A stretch of DNA of 41,554 bases from contig MFBQ01000025.1 of assembly GCA_001776475.1 (NCBI GenBank), positions 1 to 41,554 of the forward strand. The letters run 5' to 3'. A program made the translations under genes and the position numbers. The first letter of the stretch is position 1. The number at the start of each line of letters is the position of its first letter. This DNA is from Candidatus Curtissbacteria bacterium RIFCSPLOWO2_01_FULL_41_18 (GTDB taxonomy: Bacteria > Patescibacteriota > Microgenomatia > Curtissbacterales > GWA2-41-24). Below are positions 1 through 6,436 of the stretch, in pieces. The notes beneath the pieces were generated by a model. It was not told the DNA's origin, ran no database searches, and worked only from the letters and a program-made list of their open reading frames with translations.

Positions 1-1018
1 CCTTTTCTTGTAAATCTAAATCAAGTGAAGTCGTTACTTTAAGACCACCTTGTTCTACAAACTTATCGCCATATTTTTGAGATAAAATATCTTTGACATA
101 GAAAACAAAATGGGGGGCGCGAATACCCTGATTGTTGGGAGAAAAGTGAACACCTGAGATTTCCTCTTTTAATTTTTCCTCTTGCTCACGGGTAATATAA
201 CCGTCTTCACGCATACGTCTGGCAACCTGATCGGCGCGTTCAATGTAGGCTTTCGGATTTGCCCCATATGGTGAATAATAACTAGGACGCTGCGGCAGCC
301 CGGCTAAAACCACTGCCTCAGTCAAGGTTAAGTCTTTGGCTTCTTTACTAAAATAAGTCTGGGCAGCAGCCTCAATTCCCCAAGCTGTTCCTCCATAAGG
401 AACCTCATTTAGATAAATCTGCAGAATTTCATCCTTGGTGTATTTGCGCTCAACCTGAATGGCTAAAATAAACTCTTTGATTTTGCGTGTGACAGTGCGC
501 TCTGGTGAAAGCAAAGTGTTTTTTACAACCTGCTGGGTAATAGTCGATCCGCCCTGCAGGTTTCTAAAAAAGACTGTGTTAAAAATCGCCCTAAAAATAC
601 CAATAGCTGAAAACCCTTGGTGCTTGTAAAAATCTTTATCCTCGACAGAAATTGTCGCCTGTTTTACATAAATGGGCAAAACATTCCAATTTACCAGCGC
701 TCTATTTTTGTCTCCGTAAATATCATATAGAAGCTTGCCGTTTCTATCAAAAATCTTGGTCGAAAGTGAGGAGTCCCTCGCCGTCAATTTATACGGAGAA
801 GGCAAGTCTTTAGCAAAGATAATAAAAGAAAAAAATGTCAAAATGATTAATGCAATCAGCGAAAAAAAGACTAGCGTCGAAACAAGACCAAAAAAGCGTA
901 TCCAGAATCTGCGTTTGTTAAAACCCGACTGCTGCAGGAATGGGTGATATCTTGAAGAAACTTTAGCAACCCGTGACGAAAATTTTCTTGCTTTTGGTCT
1001 ATAAGACGAAAAATCCAT
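1..1018 (-). CDS. Class A penicillin-binding protein, 5' part (C-terminus beyond window)
   Basis: Peptidoglycan glycosyltransferase/transpeptidase; only the first ~339 residues are here because the gene runs off the left edge. The ATG at 1018 starts a Lys/Arg/Ser-rich cytoplasmic tail (residues 1-40), followed by one membrane segment (about 41-68). The GT51 domain then shows EDKDFYKHQG, whose first Glu (residue 126) is the expected catalytic acid, then LQGGSTITQQ, a KIKEF/ERKYTKDEILQIYLN stretch and an AAAQTYFSK stretch. This matches the PBP1a-type glycosyltransferase order. A transpeptidase domain is expected beyond the edge but cannot be seen. The enzyme would polymerise lipid II outside the membrane. 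It has its own promoter facing away from tyrA. The family is certain; the exact PBP subclass is not. Confidence 0.95.
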   Translation of the reverse strand, partial: MDFSSYRPKARKFSSRVAKVSSRYHPFLQQSGFNKRRFWIRFFGLVSTLVFFSLIALIILTFFSFIIFAKDLPSPYKLTARDSSLSTKIFDRNGKLLYDIYGDKNRALVNWNVLPIYVKQATISVEDKDFYKHQGFSAIGIFRAIFNTVFFRNLQGGSTITQQVVKNTLLSPERTVTRKIKEFILAIQVERKYTKDEILQIYLNEVPYGGTAWGIEAAAQTYFSKEAKDLTLTEAVVLAGLPQRPSYYSPYGANPKAYIERADQVARRMREDGYITREQEEKLKEEISGVHFSPNNQGIRAPHFVFYVKDILSQKYGDKFVEQGGLKVTTSLDLDLQEK

Positions 1019-1038
1019 AGAAGATCAATAACTTTATA

Positions 1039-1089
1039 ATTATAGCCCACATCCAAGACGTTGACAAAATATCCACTGAATGATACTAT
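1039..1089. promoter_or_regulatory. Divergent promoters for the PBP gene and tyrA sharing one -35 region
   Basis: On the + strand TTGACA (1061-1066), a 17-nt spacer and TACTAT (1084-1089) point at tyrA. On the - strand TTGTCA (1067-1062), a 17-nt spacer and TATAAT (1044-1039) point at the PBP gene. The two -35 hexamers overlap in the heptamer TTGACAA. The predicted tyrA start site lies only about 8 nt before its ATG. Confidence 0.7.
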
Positions 1090-1103
1090 AAGCCAATTTT
1101 AAT

Positions 1104-2198
1104 ATGCCAGAACGAATTGCTATTTTCGGTGGAGCAGGCAACATGGGCAGACGAACCGAAGCCGAAGCCCGCAAACAAGGCCATCAAATCCAAATCGTGG
1201 ATCCTCGCGCAGAAATTCAAGTCGATCCCGAAGAAGCAATTGCTTGGGCCACAGTCCTTTACTTTTCTTTGTTTGCTAAAGATCTTATTCCGGTTTTAGA
1301 CCAATATGGTAGATCAATTAGGCTCGATCAAATTGTCCTCGAGAACACTTCGACGAAAAATCCCATTATAAACACCCTAAAAGGATTGGATGAGATGGGA
1401 ATCAGCGTGTGCTCTGTGCATCCATTTGCCAAACACGATCAGCCACCAGGAGGCCAAAAGGTCGTAATTTTACCAATTGGAACAAACTTCAATAAGGCTC
1501 AAATTTTTGCGCAGGAATTCTATGGAAACATGGGGATGATTATAATTCGACATAGTATCGAGGATCATGATGCTCTTATGGTACCCGAACAACTTCCCTG
1601 GCATACAGCCAATCGTGCTCATCTATTAACCTTCATACGGCTTGGATACAGATTTTCTCAATTATGGAACCTCGCACCTGCTAACACAGAATTAGGATTA
1701 GCAAGCACTGCAAGAACTGGAATCCAAAATCCCACAATTTCTGCAACAATCATCTTCAATTATTTGAAAACCGCAGAAGGCCAAGCATGGAAAGCAACTT
1801 ATCCGCGAAGCTTAGAAGAAATCTTTAAAGCTGCCGAAAAAGGAGAAGAAACACTCGCCGCTCTGCTTGCTCAAACCAATGAATATCTGAAAGAAGATGG
1901 CATGGACCAACAGATGAACGAGGCAACAACTATAATCTTGGAGAGTAATGCTAATTTGAGATTGCACTCGTTAACTGTCCATTCACTAGACAATAAGCCA
2001 GGTGTTCTAGCTGCAATTGCGACTATATTTGCTGAAAATGGCATAAACTTAAATGCAGTGGGCAATCGTCCCCCAGATGGAGGAGTAGATATAAGGTTCG
2101 GAATCGACAAAGGCACTGACGAAGCTTCAATAAATCAGGCAGTTATAGCTCTAAGAGAACTGGGCTTTGAGGTTATAGAACGCCATAAGGAAAAATAG
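1104..2198 (+). CDS. tyrA: Prephenate dehydrogenase with C-terminal ACT domain
   Basis: Converts prephenate to 4-hydroxyphenylpyruvate in tyrosine synthesis, using NAD(P). The N-terminus has a Rossmann loop (IAIFGGAGNMGRR, residues about 5-17) close to the variant found in TyrA/T-proteins. HPFAKHDQP (about 111-119) and the DHDALM...H stretch (about 151-165) match conserved His-containing segments of the family. Residues ~285-364 form an ACT domain (LTVHSLDNKPGVLAAIA), which usually binds tyrosine or phenylalanine for feedback control. No chorismate mutase domain is fused. No other aromatic pathway gene is in the window, which is odd for this kind of reduced genome. It is transcribed from its own promoter. 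The call is strong; the cofactor is unknown. Confidence 0.88.
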   Translation: MPERIAIFGGAGNMGRRTEAEARKQGHQIQIVDPRAEIQVDPEEAIAWATVLYFSLFAKDLIPVLDQYGRSIRLDQIVLENTSTKNPIINTLKGLDEMGISVCSVHPFAKHDQPPGGQKVVILPIGTNFNKAQIFAQEFYGNMGMIIIRHSIEDHDALMVPEQLPWHTANRAHLLTFIRLGYRFSQLWNLAPANTELGLASTARTGIQNPTISATIIFNYLKTAEGQAWKATYPRSLEEIFKAAEKGEETLAALLAQTNEYLKEDGMDQQMNEATTIILESNANLRLHSLTVHSLDNKPGVLAAIATIFAENGINLNAVGNRPPDGGVDIRFGIDKGTDEASINQAVIALRELGFEVIERHKEK

Positions 2199-2229
2199 TT
2201 TCGATTGCCTAACTTTGTCTTCAATGCTA

Positions 2230-2258
2230 TTGACAAAACACCTATAGTAGCTTATTAT
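2230..2258 (+). promoter_or_regulatory. Strong sigma70-type promoter ahead of the structured leader
   Basis: TTGACA (2230-2235), a 17-nt spacer and TATTAT (2253-2258). The start site is expected near 2265, just before the first arm of the leader RNA. It lies between the tyrA stop and the 382-residue gene, so that operon has its own transcript. Confidence 0.75.
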
Positions 2259-2265
2259 TGCCCTC

Positions 2266-2343
2266 ATGGACATGCGATCTTTCGCATATTGGTATTACAA
2301 CAACCGCTAACTTAGTTGGCAGTTTTGTGATGCGTAAGTCCAT
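2266..2343 (+). ncRNA. Candidate riboswitch-like or small structured RNA (three-way junction)
   Basis: Three helices can be drawn by eye. P1 pairs ATGGAC (2266-2271) with GTCCAT (2338-2343). P2 is a perfect 6-bp hairpin, ATGCGA/TCGCAT with a TCTT loop (2272-2287). P3 pairs GCTAAC (2306-2311) with GTTGGC (2315-2320) around a TTA loop and can be lengthened by AAC/GTT (2302-2304 with 2322-2324). Together they form a closed multiloop starting at the predicted transcription start. An intrinsic terminator follows at 2374-2396, immediately before a coding region. GTTGGC of P3 is also complementary to GCCAAC (2378-2383) in the terminator stem, so an alternative antiterminator pairing is possible. I do not recognise a known riboswitch or T-box consensus. 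It could instead be a free small RNA. Confidence 0.5.
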
Positions 2344-2373
2344 TTAACTTTTTTAAAAAACAAAAAACACAAG

Positions 2374-2396
2374 ACTCGCCAACAGGCGAGTTTTTT
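2374..2396 (+). terminator. Intrinsic terminator directly before the 382-residue gene
   Basis: Stem ACTCGCC (2374-2380) / GGCGAGT (2385-2391), loop AACA, followed by a T run to 2396. The next gene starts within about 2-11 nt, so this either ends a small RNA or attenuates the downstream operon. Confidence 0.8.
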
Positions 2397-2397
2397 A

Positions 2398-3546
2398 GTG
2401 GAAAAAATGACAATAGAAAAGCAAGTAAGAACAAGACTAACCATAGAAGCATTCGGTAATCCGTTCCCCTTACAACAAGCAAGGGAGGACTTTGTGGCGT
2501 GTCATATTGAACCTTGCTTTGAAAGAAATATCCTTGGATATGAAAGGTTTCGAAAACTGATGCACCACTTATCTTACAAAACTGTCCGAAATTTCATTCA
2601 GATGTTGGATGACGACCCTCAAATTAGCGGGGTAAAAACTAACCAAATTAGAAGAAAGGGGAAGGAGGTGAAAGTATTCGTGGTTGACGAAAAAACAAGA
2701 AAAACATTCGATACAGTAGGCAGATTTTTGATAGATCTTATTGAAATAGATCACAACATTATTTTTCCAGAAACGGAAGATGAGATGACATGTCTTCTAG
2801 CAATGGTCACTCGTGCCATCGCAACAGGGAAACCTATTACACTTTGCACGCCTATTTGTCCAGATTGGTCACGAGATGAAAAAGGCAGATACGATTTTAA
2901 ATCCCTTGGCGGCAGCGAAAGTTTTATCGCCAATAAATTCTTTAATTACGGGCAAGAGTTGTTGAGCCTTTTTGCAAAACACAAAATTCCATTTCAAGGG
3001 GTAATCCTTTTTGCCAATTGGGGTCTGGAAACTGAAATTGATGCTAAAGATACATACGGACGAAAATTGTTGCCTGATGATGTTCGCATGTGCTTTGCGT
3101 CAACCTTTGCAAGAACAGATGAAAAACTTTCAGAATTACAGAAATCACAGGAGACAACAAGCATCTTTGGAGATTTTAGAGTTGTTTCGATGAAAGGATT
3201 TCTTGAAGAAAGACTCGATATTCCAGAAGTTCAAAGGCGGCTCTATGATTTTTTTACCACCGACAAAAAGGGTAAACGTTTAGTCGATGTTTTGGCAACG
3301 CAAAGTCTAAAGATCAACAAAGACCGACTAAGCGTGGACGATCAAACAAATCGAGAACTGGCATTAAGAAATGTCGTGGAATATGCAACAGTGGGTCAAT
3401 CACTAGATGGACACAGTATTCTTATTGTCTGCGAATCAAGAACAACTTCACGGGCTTACAACTTGCCAAGAAAAAGGGATGATAACGTCCCGGTTTTTTA
3501 TCTAAAGGGTCAAGAAAGTCTCGAATCGGGAGTTAATATCTTATGA
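2398..3546 (+). CDS. Unrecognised 382-residue protein, first gene of a pair with a SET-domain protein
   Basis: I do not recognise a family with confidence. It is a soluble mixed alpha/beta protein without signal peptide or membrane segment. The centre has a strand-like segment, KPITLCTPICPDWSRDEKGR (near residues 146-165), followed by a helical region and then GVILFANWGLETE (near 200-213). That pattern only faintly recalls isocyanide synthases of the PvcA/Dit1 family; this is a weak guess. The start is GTG at 2398 or ATG at 2407; neither has a clear Shine-Dalgarno sequence, and both sit just after the terminator stem. The stop overlaps the SET gene by ATGA, so the two are co-translated. It lies between tyrA and tyrS, so a link to tyrosine is conceivable but unproven. 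Confidence 0.85.
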   Translation: MEKMTIEKQVRTRLTIEAFGNPFPLQQAREDFVACHIEPCFERNILGYERFRKLMHHLSYKTVRNFIQMLDDDPQISGVKTNQIRRKGKEVKVFVVDEKTRKTFDTVGRFLIDLIEIDHNIIFPETEDEMTCLLAMVTRAIATGKPITLCTPICPDWSRDEKGRYDFKSLGGSESFIANKFFNYGQELLSLFAKHKIPFQGVILFANWGLETEIDAKDTYGRKLLPDDVRMCFASTFARTDEKLSELQKSQETTSIFGDFRVVSMKGFLEERLDIPEVQRRLYDFFTTDKKGKRLVDVLATQSLKINKDRLSVDDQTNRELALRNVVEYATVGQSLDGHSILIVCESRTTSRAYNLPRKRDDNVPVFYLKGQESLESGVNIL

Positions 3547-4010
3547 CATTGAACAATCAGACGCTTGTTGTCAGTGAAGCTGGCCAAAAAGGACTTGGAG
3601 TGTTCGCAAAAGCTCCTTTTAAAATAGGAGTTCTTGTAGCTAGTGGCAAGCCATTAAGTTTCAGTCACCTAAAATCTGCTCATTCTTTTCAGATTGACGT
3701 GGACTTACACGCAGAATTTGATGAGCCTGCCAGACTAATCAATCATTCCTGCGATCCCAACCTCGGTATAATCAATAACCAATTCAGAGGTTATGATTTC
3801 ATTGCTTTAAGAGATATTAAACGAGGAGAAGAATTGGGGTGGGATTACTGCACGACAGAATTCATTTCTATTGCTATTAGAGATAAATGTTTGTGTGAAA
3901 GCAAAATTTGCCGAGTCAAAATCAGCGGTTTTTGCGATCTACCCGAATTCCTCAAGAAGAAATATGAACCCTTTATAGCTTCTTATTTAAGACAATTGCA
4001 CCAAACTTAA
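3543..4010 (+). CDS. SET-domain protein (putative lysine methyltransferase)
   Basis: A 155-residue protein that is almost entirely a SET domain. It opens with GQKGLGVFAKAPFKIG, followed by the hallmark NHSCDPN (residues 67-73), GEELGWDY (95-102, with the catalytic-type Tyr) and a post-SET-like CLCESKIC (116-123), which may bind zinc with Cys103. SET proteins use S-adenosylmethionine to methylate protein lysines; the substrate here is unknown. The ATG overlaps the stop of the upstream unknown gene by four bases (ATGA), which suggests the upstream protein is partner or substrate. SET proteins are uncommon in bacteria and scattered by transfer. Family call strong, activity inferred. Confidence 0.9.
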   Translation: MTLNNQTLVVSEAGQKGLGVFAKAPFKIGVLVASGKPLSFSHLKSAHSFQIDVDLHAEFDEPARLINHSCDPNLGIINNQFRGYDFIALRDIKRGEELGWDYCTTEFISIAIRDKCLCESKICRVKISGFCDLPEFLKKKYEPFIASYLRQLHQT

Positions 4011-4035
4011 AAAACATTTAAGATTCTAATAAAGC

Positions 4036-5223
4036 ATGGACAAAATAGATGAACTGTTAACAAGAGCAGTAGACAATGTTATTCCTTCAAAAAAAGAGCT
4101 TGAAGATGTACTAAGGAGCGGCAAGAAACTGCGCGTATATCAGGGTTTTGATCCATCAACTGCCCAACTGCACATTGGCCATATGATAGGCCTTAGGAAA
4201 CTACGCCAGTGGCAAGAATTAGGCCATGAAGTAATTTTCTTAATCGGGGATTTTACCGGAATGATTGGTGACCCTACAGGAAAAGAAGAAACGAGACCAC
4301 TTCTTGAGAAAGAAGTCGTCGAAGAAAACGCCAAAACTTACAAGCAACAAGCCGCCAAAATTCTAAATTTTGATGGCAAAAACCCGGTAAAAATAAAGTT
4401 CAACAGCCAGTGGCTCGGGCAATTGTCCTCACAGGAATTTTTAAATTTGGCATCCCTTGTCACATATCAACAGGTCATCAAAAGAGATATGTACAGAAAA
4501 AGGATAAAAGCAGATAAAGACATTTCAATAAATGAAATTATGTACCCGATAATGCAGGGTTACGATTCAGTTGCGATGGATATAGATGTTGAAGTTGGCG
4601 GCCGGGACCAGCTTTTCAATATGATGATGGGCCGGGATCTTATGCACAAACTAAAGCGCAAAAATAAATTTGTGATGACTACGGCACTTTTGACCGATCC
4701 CCAAGGCAACAAAATCGGCAAAACAGGCGGCAATGCAATCAACTTTTCAGACTCTGCAAACTCCATGTATGGGGCTATTATGAATTTTCCGGACGATGTG
4801 ATTGTAAAAGGCCTTGAGTATCTGGCAGATGTTCCCATGGAAAAAATAAAAAAAGCCAAACAAGCATTGGAAACTTTCAAAAACCCGATTGAATATAAAA
4901 AACTTTTAGCATTGGCAGTAGTCAAACAGCTTCATAGCGAAAAGGAGGCTCAAGCCGCACAAAGCGAATTTGAAAAAACGTTCCAAAAAAGGAGTGCACC
5001 AGATTCAATCCCAACAGTAATAATTGATGAACCCAGTGTCGAGCTTGCAGATTTTCTAGTTGAAAACAGTTTAGCTGCCAGCAAATCGGATGCAAAAAGA
5101 TTACTACACCAAAAAGCCATAGAAATCGATGGACAAATAGTAGAAAATGATGAAGTCGAGTTTGAGGACAATCAAGTTTTAAAAGTCGGCAAAAAGAAAT
5201 TTGCTCGCATAAAGGTACAATAG
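4036..5223 (+). CDS. tyrS: Tyrosyl-tRNA synthetase
   Basis: Charges tRNA-Tyr with tyrosine. A class I synthetase of 395 residues, the usual length. The Rossmann domain carries HIGH at residues 46-49, in a QGFDPSTAQLHIGH context, and IGDFTGMIGDPTGK. The KMSKS-type loop is KIGKT near residue 226. The sequence QGYDSVAMDIDVEVGGRDQ is the tyrosine/ATP site region typical of TyrRS. The C-terminal ~65 residues form an S4 RNA-binding domain (ELADFLVENSLAASKSDAKR). It starts 25 nt after the SET gene with no clear ribosome-binding site. Its last codons are part of the 9-nt word repeat that encloses the next gene. Confidence 0.97.
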   Translation: MDKIDELLTRAVDNVIPSKKELEDVLRSGKKLRVYQGFDPSTAQLHIGHMIGLRKLRQWQELGHEVIFLIGDFTGMIGDPTGKEETRPLLEKEVVEENAKTYKQQAAKILNFDGKNPVKIKFNSQWLGQLSSQEFLNLASLVTYQQVIKRDMYRKRIKADKDISINEIMYPIMQGYDSVAMDIDVEVGGRDQLFNMMMGRDLMHKLKRKNKFVMTTALLTDPQGNKIGKTGGNAINFSDSANSMYGAIMNFPDDVIVKGLEYLADVPMEKIKKAKQALETFKNPIEYKKLLALAVVKQLHSEKEAQAAQSEFEKTFQKRSAPDSIPTVIIDEPSVELADFLVENSLAASKSDAKRLLHQKAIEIDGQIVENDEVEFEDNQVLKVGKKKFARIKVQ

Positions 5224-5250
5224 GTACGAAAAGTATGAGAGGTACGAAAC
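5212..5250 (+). repeat. Left arm of inverted 9-nt word repeat around the four-helix-bundle gene
   Basis: Four units of period 9 with consensus GGTACGAAA (for example GGTACAATA, GGTACGAAA), starting inside the last codons of tyrS and ending at the start of the next gene. The right arm (5611-5651) carries the reverse complement of the same word with the same period. Confidence 0.85.
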
Positions 5251-5610
5251 GTGGGTGAAAGTAGAGGTTTCCGAAACTTAATAGTTTGGAAACGCATGCA
5301 AGAGTTAGTAGCTTTAGTCTACAAACTCTGCAAAAGTTTACCCGAAGACGAAAAATATGGCCTAATTTCTCAAATGAAACGAGCAGCCGTTTCGGTCCTT
5401 TCGAATTTTGTAGAAGGCTATCTTAAAAGTAGTAAAAAAGAAAAACTATTGTATTTAGAACGATCTGCCACATCACTGTTGGAACTTGAAGCTCAAGTTG
5501 AAGTTTGTTTGGTTCTAGGTTATCTTAATGAAAGCGATAGCCAAATATTTAGTCAAAAGAAATCAGAAGTCGGTTATCTTTTACATCGGTACAAAAGCAA
5601 AATTATTTAG
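5251..5610 (+). CDS. Four-helix-bundle protein (23S rRNA intervening-sequence / S23 family)
   Basis: A 119-residue, all-helical protein. The opening FRNLIVWKRMQELVALVYKL, then SQMKRAAVSVLSNFVEGYLK, then a Glu/Leu-rich helix (LERSATSLLELEAQVEV), match the TIGR02436-type four-helix-bundle family. These proteins are encoded in 23S rRNA intervening sequences and are related in fold to the Avd accessory protein of diversity-generating retroelements. Function is unknown; nucleic-acid binding is suspected for the family. The start is GTG at 5251, placed directly against a tandem-word repeat. The gene is bounded on both sides by that repeat in inverted orientation, which suggests it moved or was copied as a unit. 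No reverse transcriptase or rRNA lies nearby. Confidence 0.9.
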   Translation: MGESRGFRNLIVWKRMQELVALVYKLCKSLPEDEKYGLISQMKRAAVSVLSNFVEGYLKSSKKEKLLYLERSATSLLELEAQVEVCLVLGYLNESDSQIFSQKKSEVGYLLHRYKSKII

Positions 5611-5651
5611 CGTTTCGTACATTTCGTACCTTTTGTACTTCTCGTACTTTT
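5611..5651 (-). repeat. Right arm of inverted 9-nt word repeat around the four-helix-bundle gene
   Basis: Reads as TTTCGTAC-type units at period 9 on the + strand, the reverse complement of the left arm. It begins immediately after the stop of the four-helix-bundle gene and ends at the ATG of the next small gene. Confidence 0.85.
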
Positions 5652-5768
5652 ATGAGGCTTTTCAAACGTTCTTATCTTAAAAAAATTTGGATTGCAATTA
5701 TCATCTTGGCAGGCCTCAGCTTTATTATCGGCCAATTTGCCCTCTACCTCTTTTACGGCCTCCGATAG
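5652..5768 (+). CDS. Small single-pass membrane peptide (38 residues)
   Basis: An ATG at 5652 opens a 38-codon frame ending TAG. The protein has a basic start (MRLFKRSYLKK) and one hydrophobic segment of ~20 residues (IWIAIIILAGLSFIIGQFAL), then a short tail. This charge pattern is that of a small membrane protein with its N-terminus inside. Function unknown. It starts directly after the repeat arm and has no clear ribosome-binding site. No homology can be claimed, but the amphipathic-to-hydrophobic layout is unlikely to arise by chance in a non-coding stretch. Confidence 0.55.
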   Translation: MRLFKRSYLKKIWIAIIILAGLSFIIGQFALYLFYGLR

Positions 5769-5778
5769 TACTCTAAAT

Positions 5779-5808
5779 TTGACATCGATACGTCAAGAAG
5801 AGTATATT
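5779..5808 (+). promoter_or_regulatory. Promoter for the 187-residue hypothetical gene
   Basis: TTGACA (5779-5784), an 18-nt spacer and TATATT (5803-5808). The predicted start lies within about 5-7 nt of the ATG at 5820, so the mRNA is probably leaderless or nearly so. Confidence 0.65.
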
Positions 5809-5819
5809 TCGTCGAGTAC

Positions 5820-6383
5820 ATGACTGAGCACAAAGGCATTAGGACCTCTAAAGAATATGGTATAACCGAGTACAAAATCGGCCTACAAGATTCCGATGCA
5901 ATGATTACCATTCGACTTAGTAGGAAAGGTGACAGTTATGTTGTCACTTGGCTAAACCCAGACATCAGTACAAACGATTTCTTTTCAAAAGCACAAACAT
6001 TAGTCAACAGCATTAAAGAAGCCGGCAACAATTTTCCCTTAAAAAGAAAGATGTTCAGCGGTTTAGATTATTCGTTAGATGCAGATGGTAAAGATTTACA
6101 TGAGATCGATATAGAAGTCTTCGAGCCAATTGAAGAATTGGGAGACGCTTCTTTTGCCCGTTTTAACACGCCTTACGGCGATTTTACCTGGGAAAACTGG
6201 CCAGGAAACAAAGTACTAGGAGTAATAACACACGTAAATTCTCCTGATGAGCTATTCCAATTCATTATGGATAACTCTCACCCAAGCGCTAAAGACGGCC
6301 TTCGAGAAATTTTAGAAGACGTGGGGCAAAAAGCTTCTCAAAAAATGGCCGAGTCCGAAAAATCAGGTCAGAAAGCCTCTTGA
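5820..6383 (+). CDS. Hypothetical protein, 187 residues
   Basis: I do not recognise this protein. It is acidic and soluble, with no signal peptide or membrane segment. The N-terminal two thirds alternate short strands and helices (KIGLQDSDAMITIRLSRKGD; SYVVTWLNPDIS). The central part is rich in Asp/Glu and contains aromatic residues (YGDFTWENWPG). The C-terminal ~35 residues are probably helical and Lys/Glu/Ser-rich. It has its own promoter close to the start codon and is followed by the recG promoter region. A real gene is likely because the promoter, frame length and codon use agree. Confidence 0.8.
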   Translation: MTEHKGIRTSKEYGITEYKIGLQDSDAMITIRLSRKGDSYVVTWLNPDISTNDFFSKAQTLVNSIKEAGNNFPLKRKMFSGLDYSLDADGKDLHEIDIEVFEPIEELGDASFARFNTPYGDFTWENWPGNKVLGVITHVNSPDELFQFIMDNSHPSAKDGLREILEDVGQKASQKMAESEKSGQKAS

Positions 6384-6412
6384 GCAATTAACTTTTTTCA
6401 TCCCACTTAAAA

Positions 6413-6433
6413 CTCTGCTAAAATCTAGCAGAG
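6413..6433. promoter_or_regulatory. Perfect 8-bp palindrome over the recG -10 region
   Basis: CTCTGCTA (6413-6420) and TAGCAGAG (6426-6433) separated by AAATC, ending three bases before the recG ATG at 6437. TAAAAT (6419-6424) inside it is a plausible -10 box. It could be an operator or a 5' hairpin; no T run follows, so it is not an ordinary terminator. Confidence 0.5.
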
Positions 6434-6436
6434 ATC

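Noticed and set aside
735..947. Open frame on the + strand of 70 residues
   Set aside because: It lies opposite the 5' part of the penicillin-binding protein gene, whose motifs are convincing on the - strand; this frame has no homology or promoter.
871..1056. Open frame on the - strand of 61 residues
   Set aside because: It overlaps the PBP start and promoter region in another frame and resembles no protein.
2266..2396. T-box riboswitch or tRNA gene between tyrA and tyrS region
   Set aside because: No T-box antiterminator consensus, no tRNA-like acceptor or T arm; left as an unclassified structured RNA.
5212..5651. Diversity-generating retroelement suggested by the Avd-like four-helix-bundle protein
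   Set aside because: There is no reverse transcriptase, no template/variable repeat pair and no target gene nearby.
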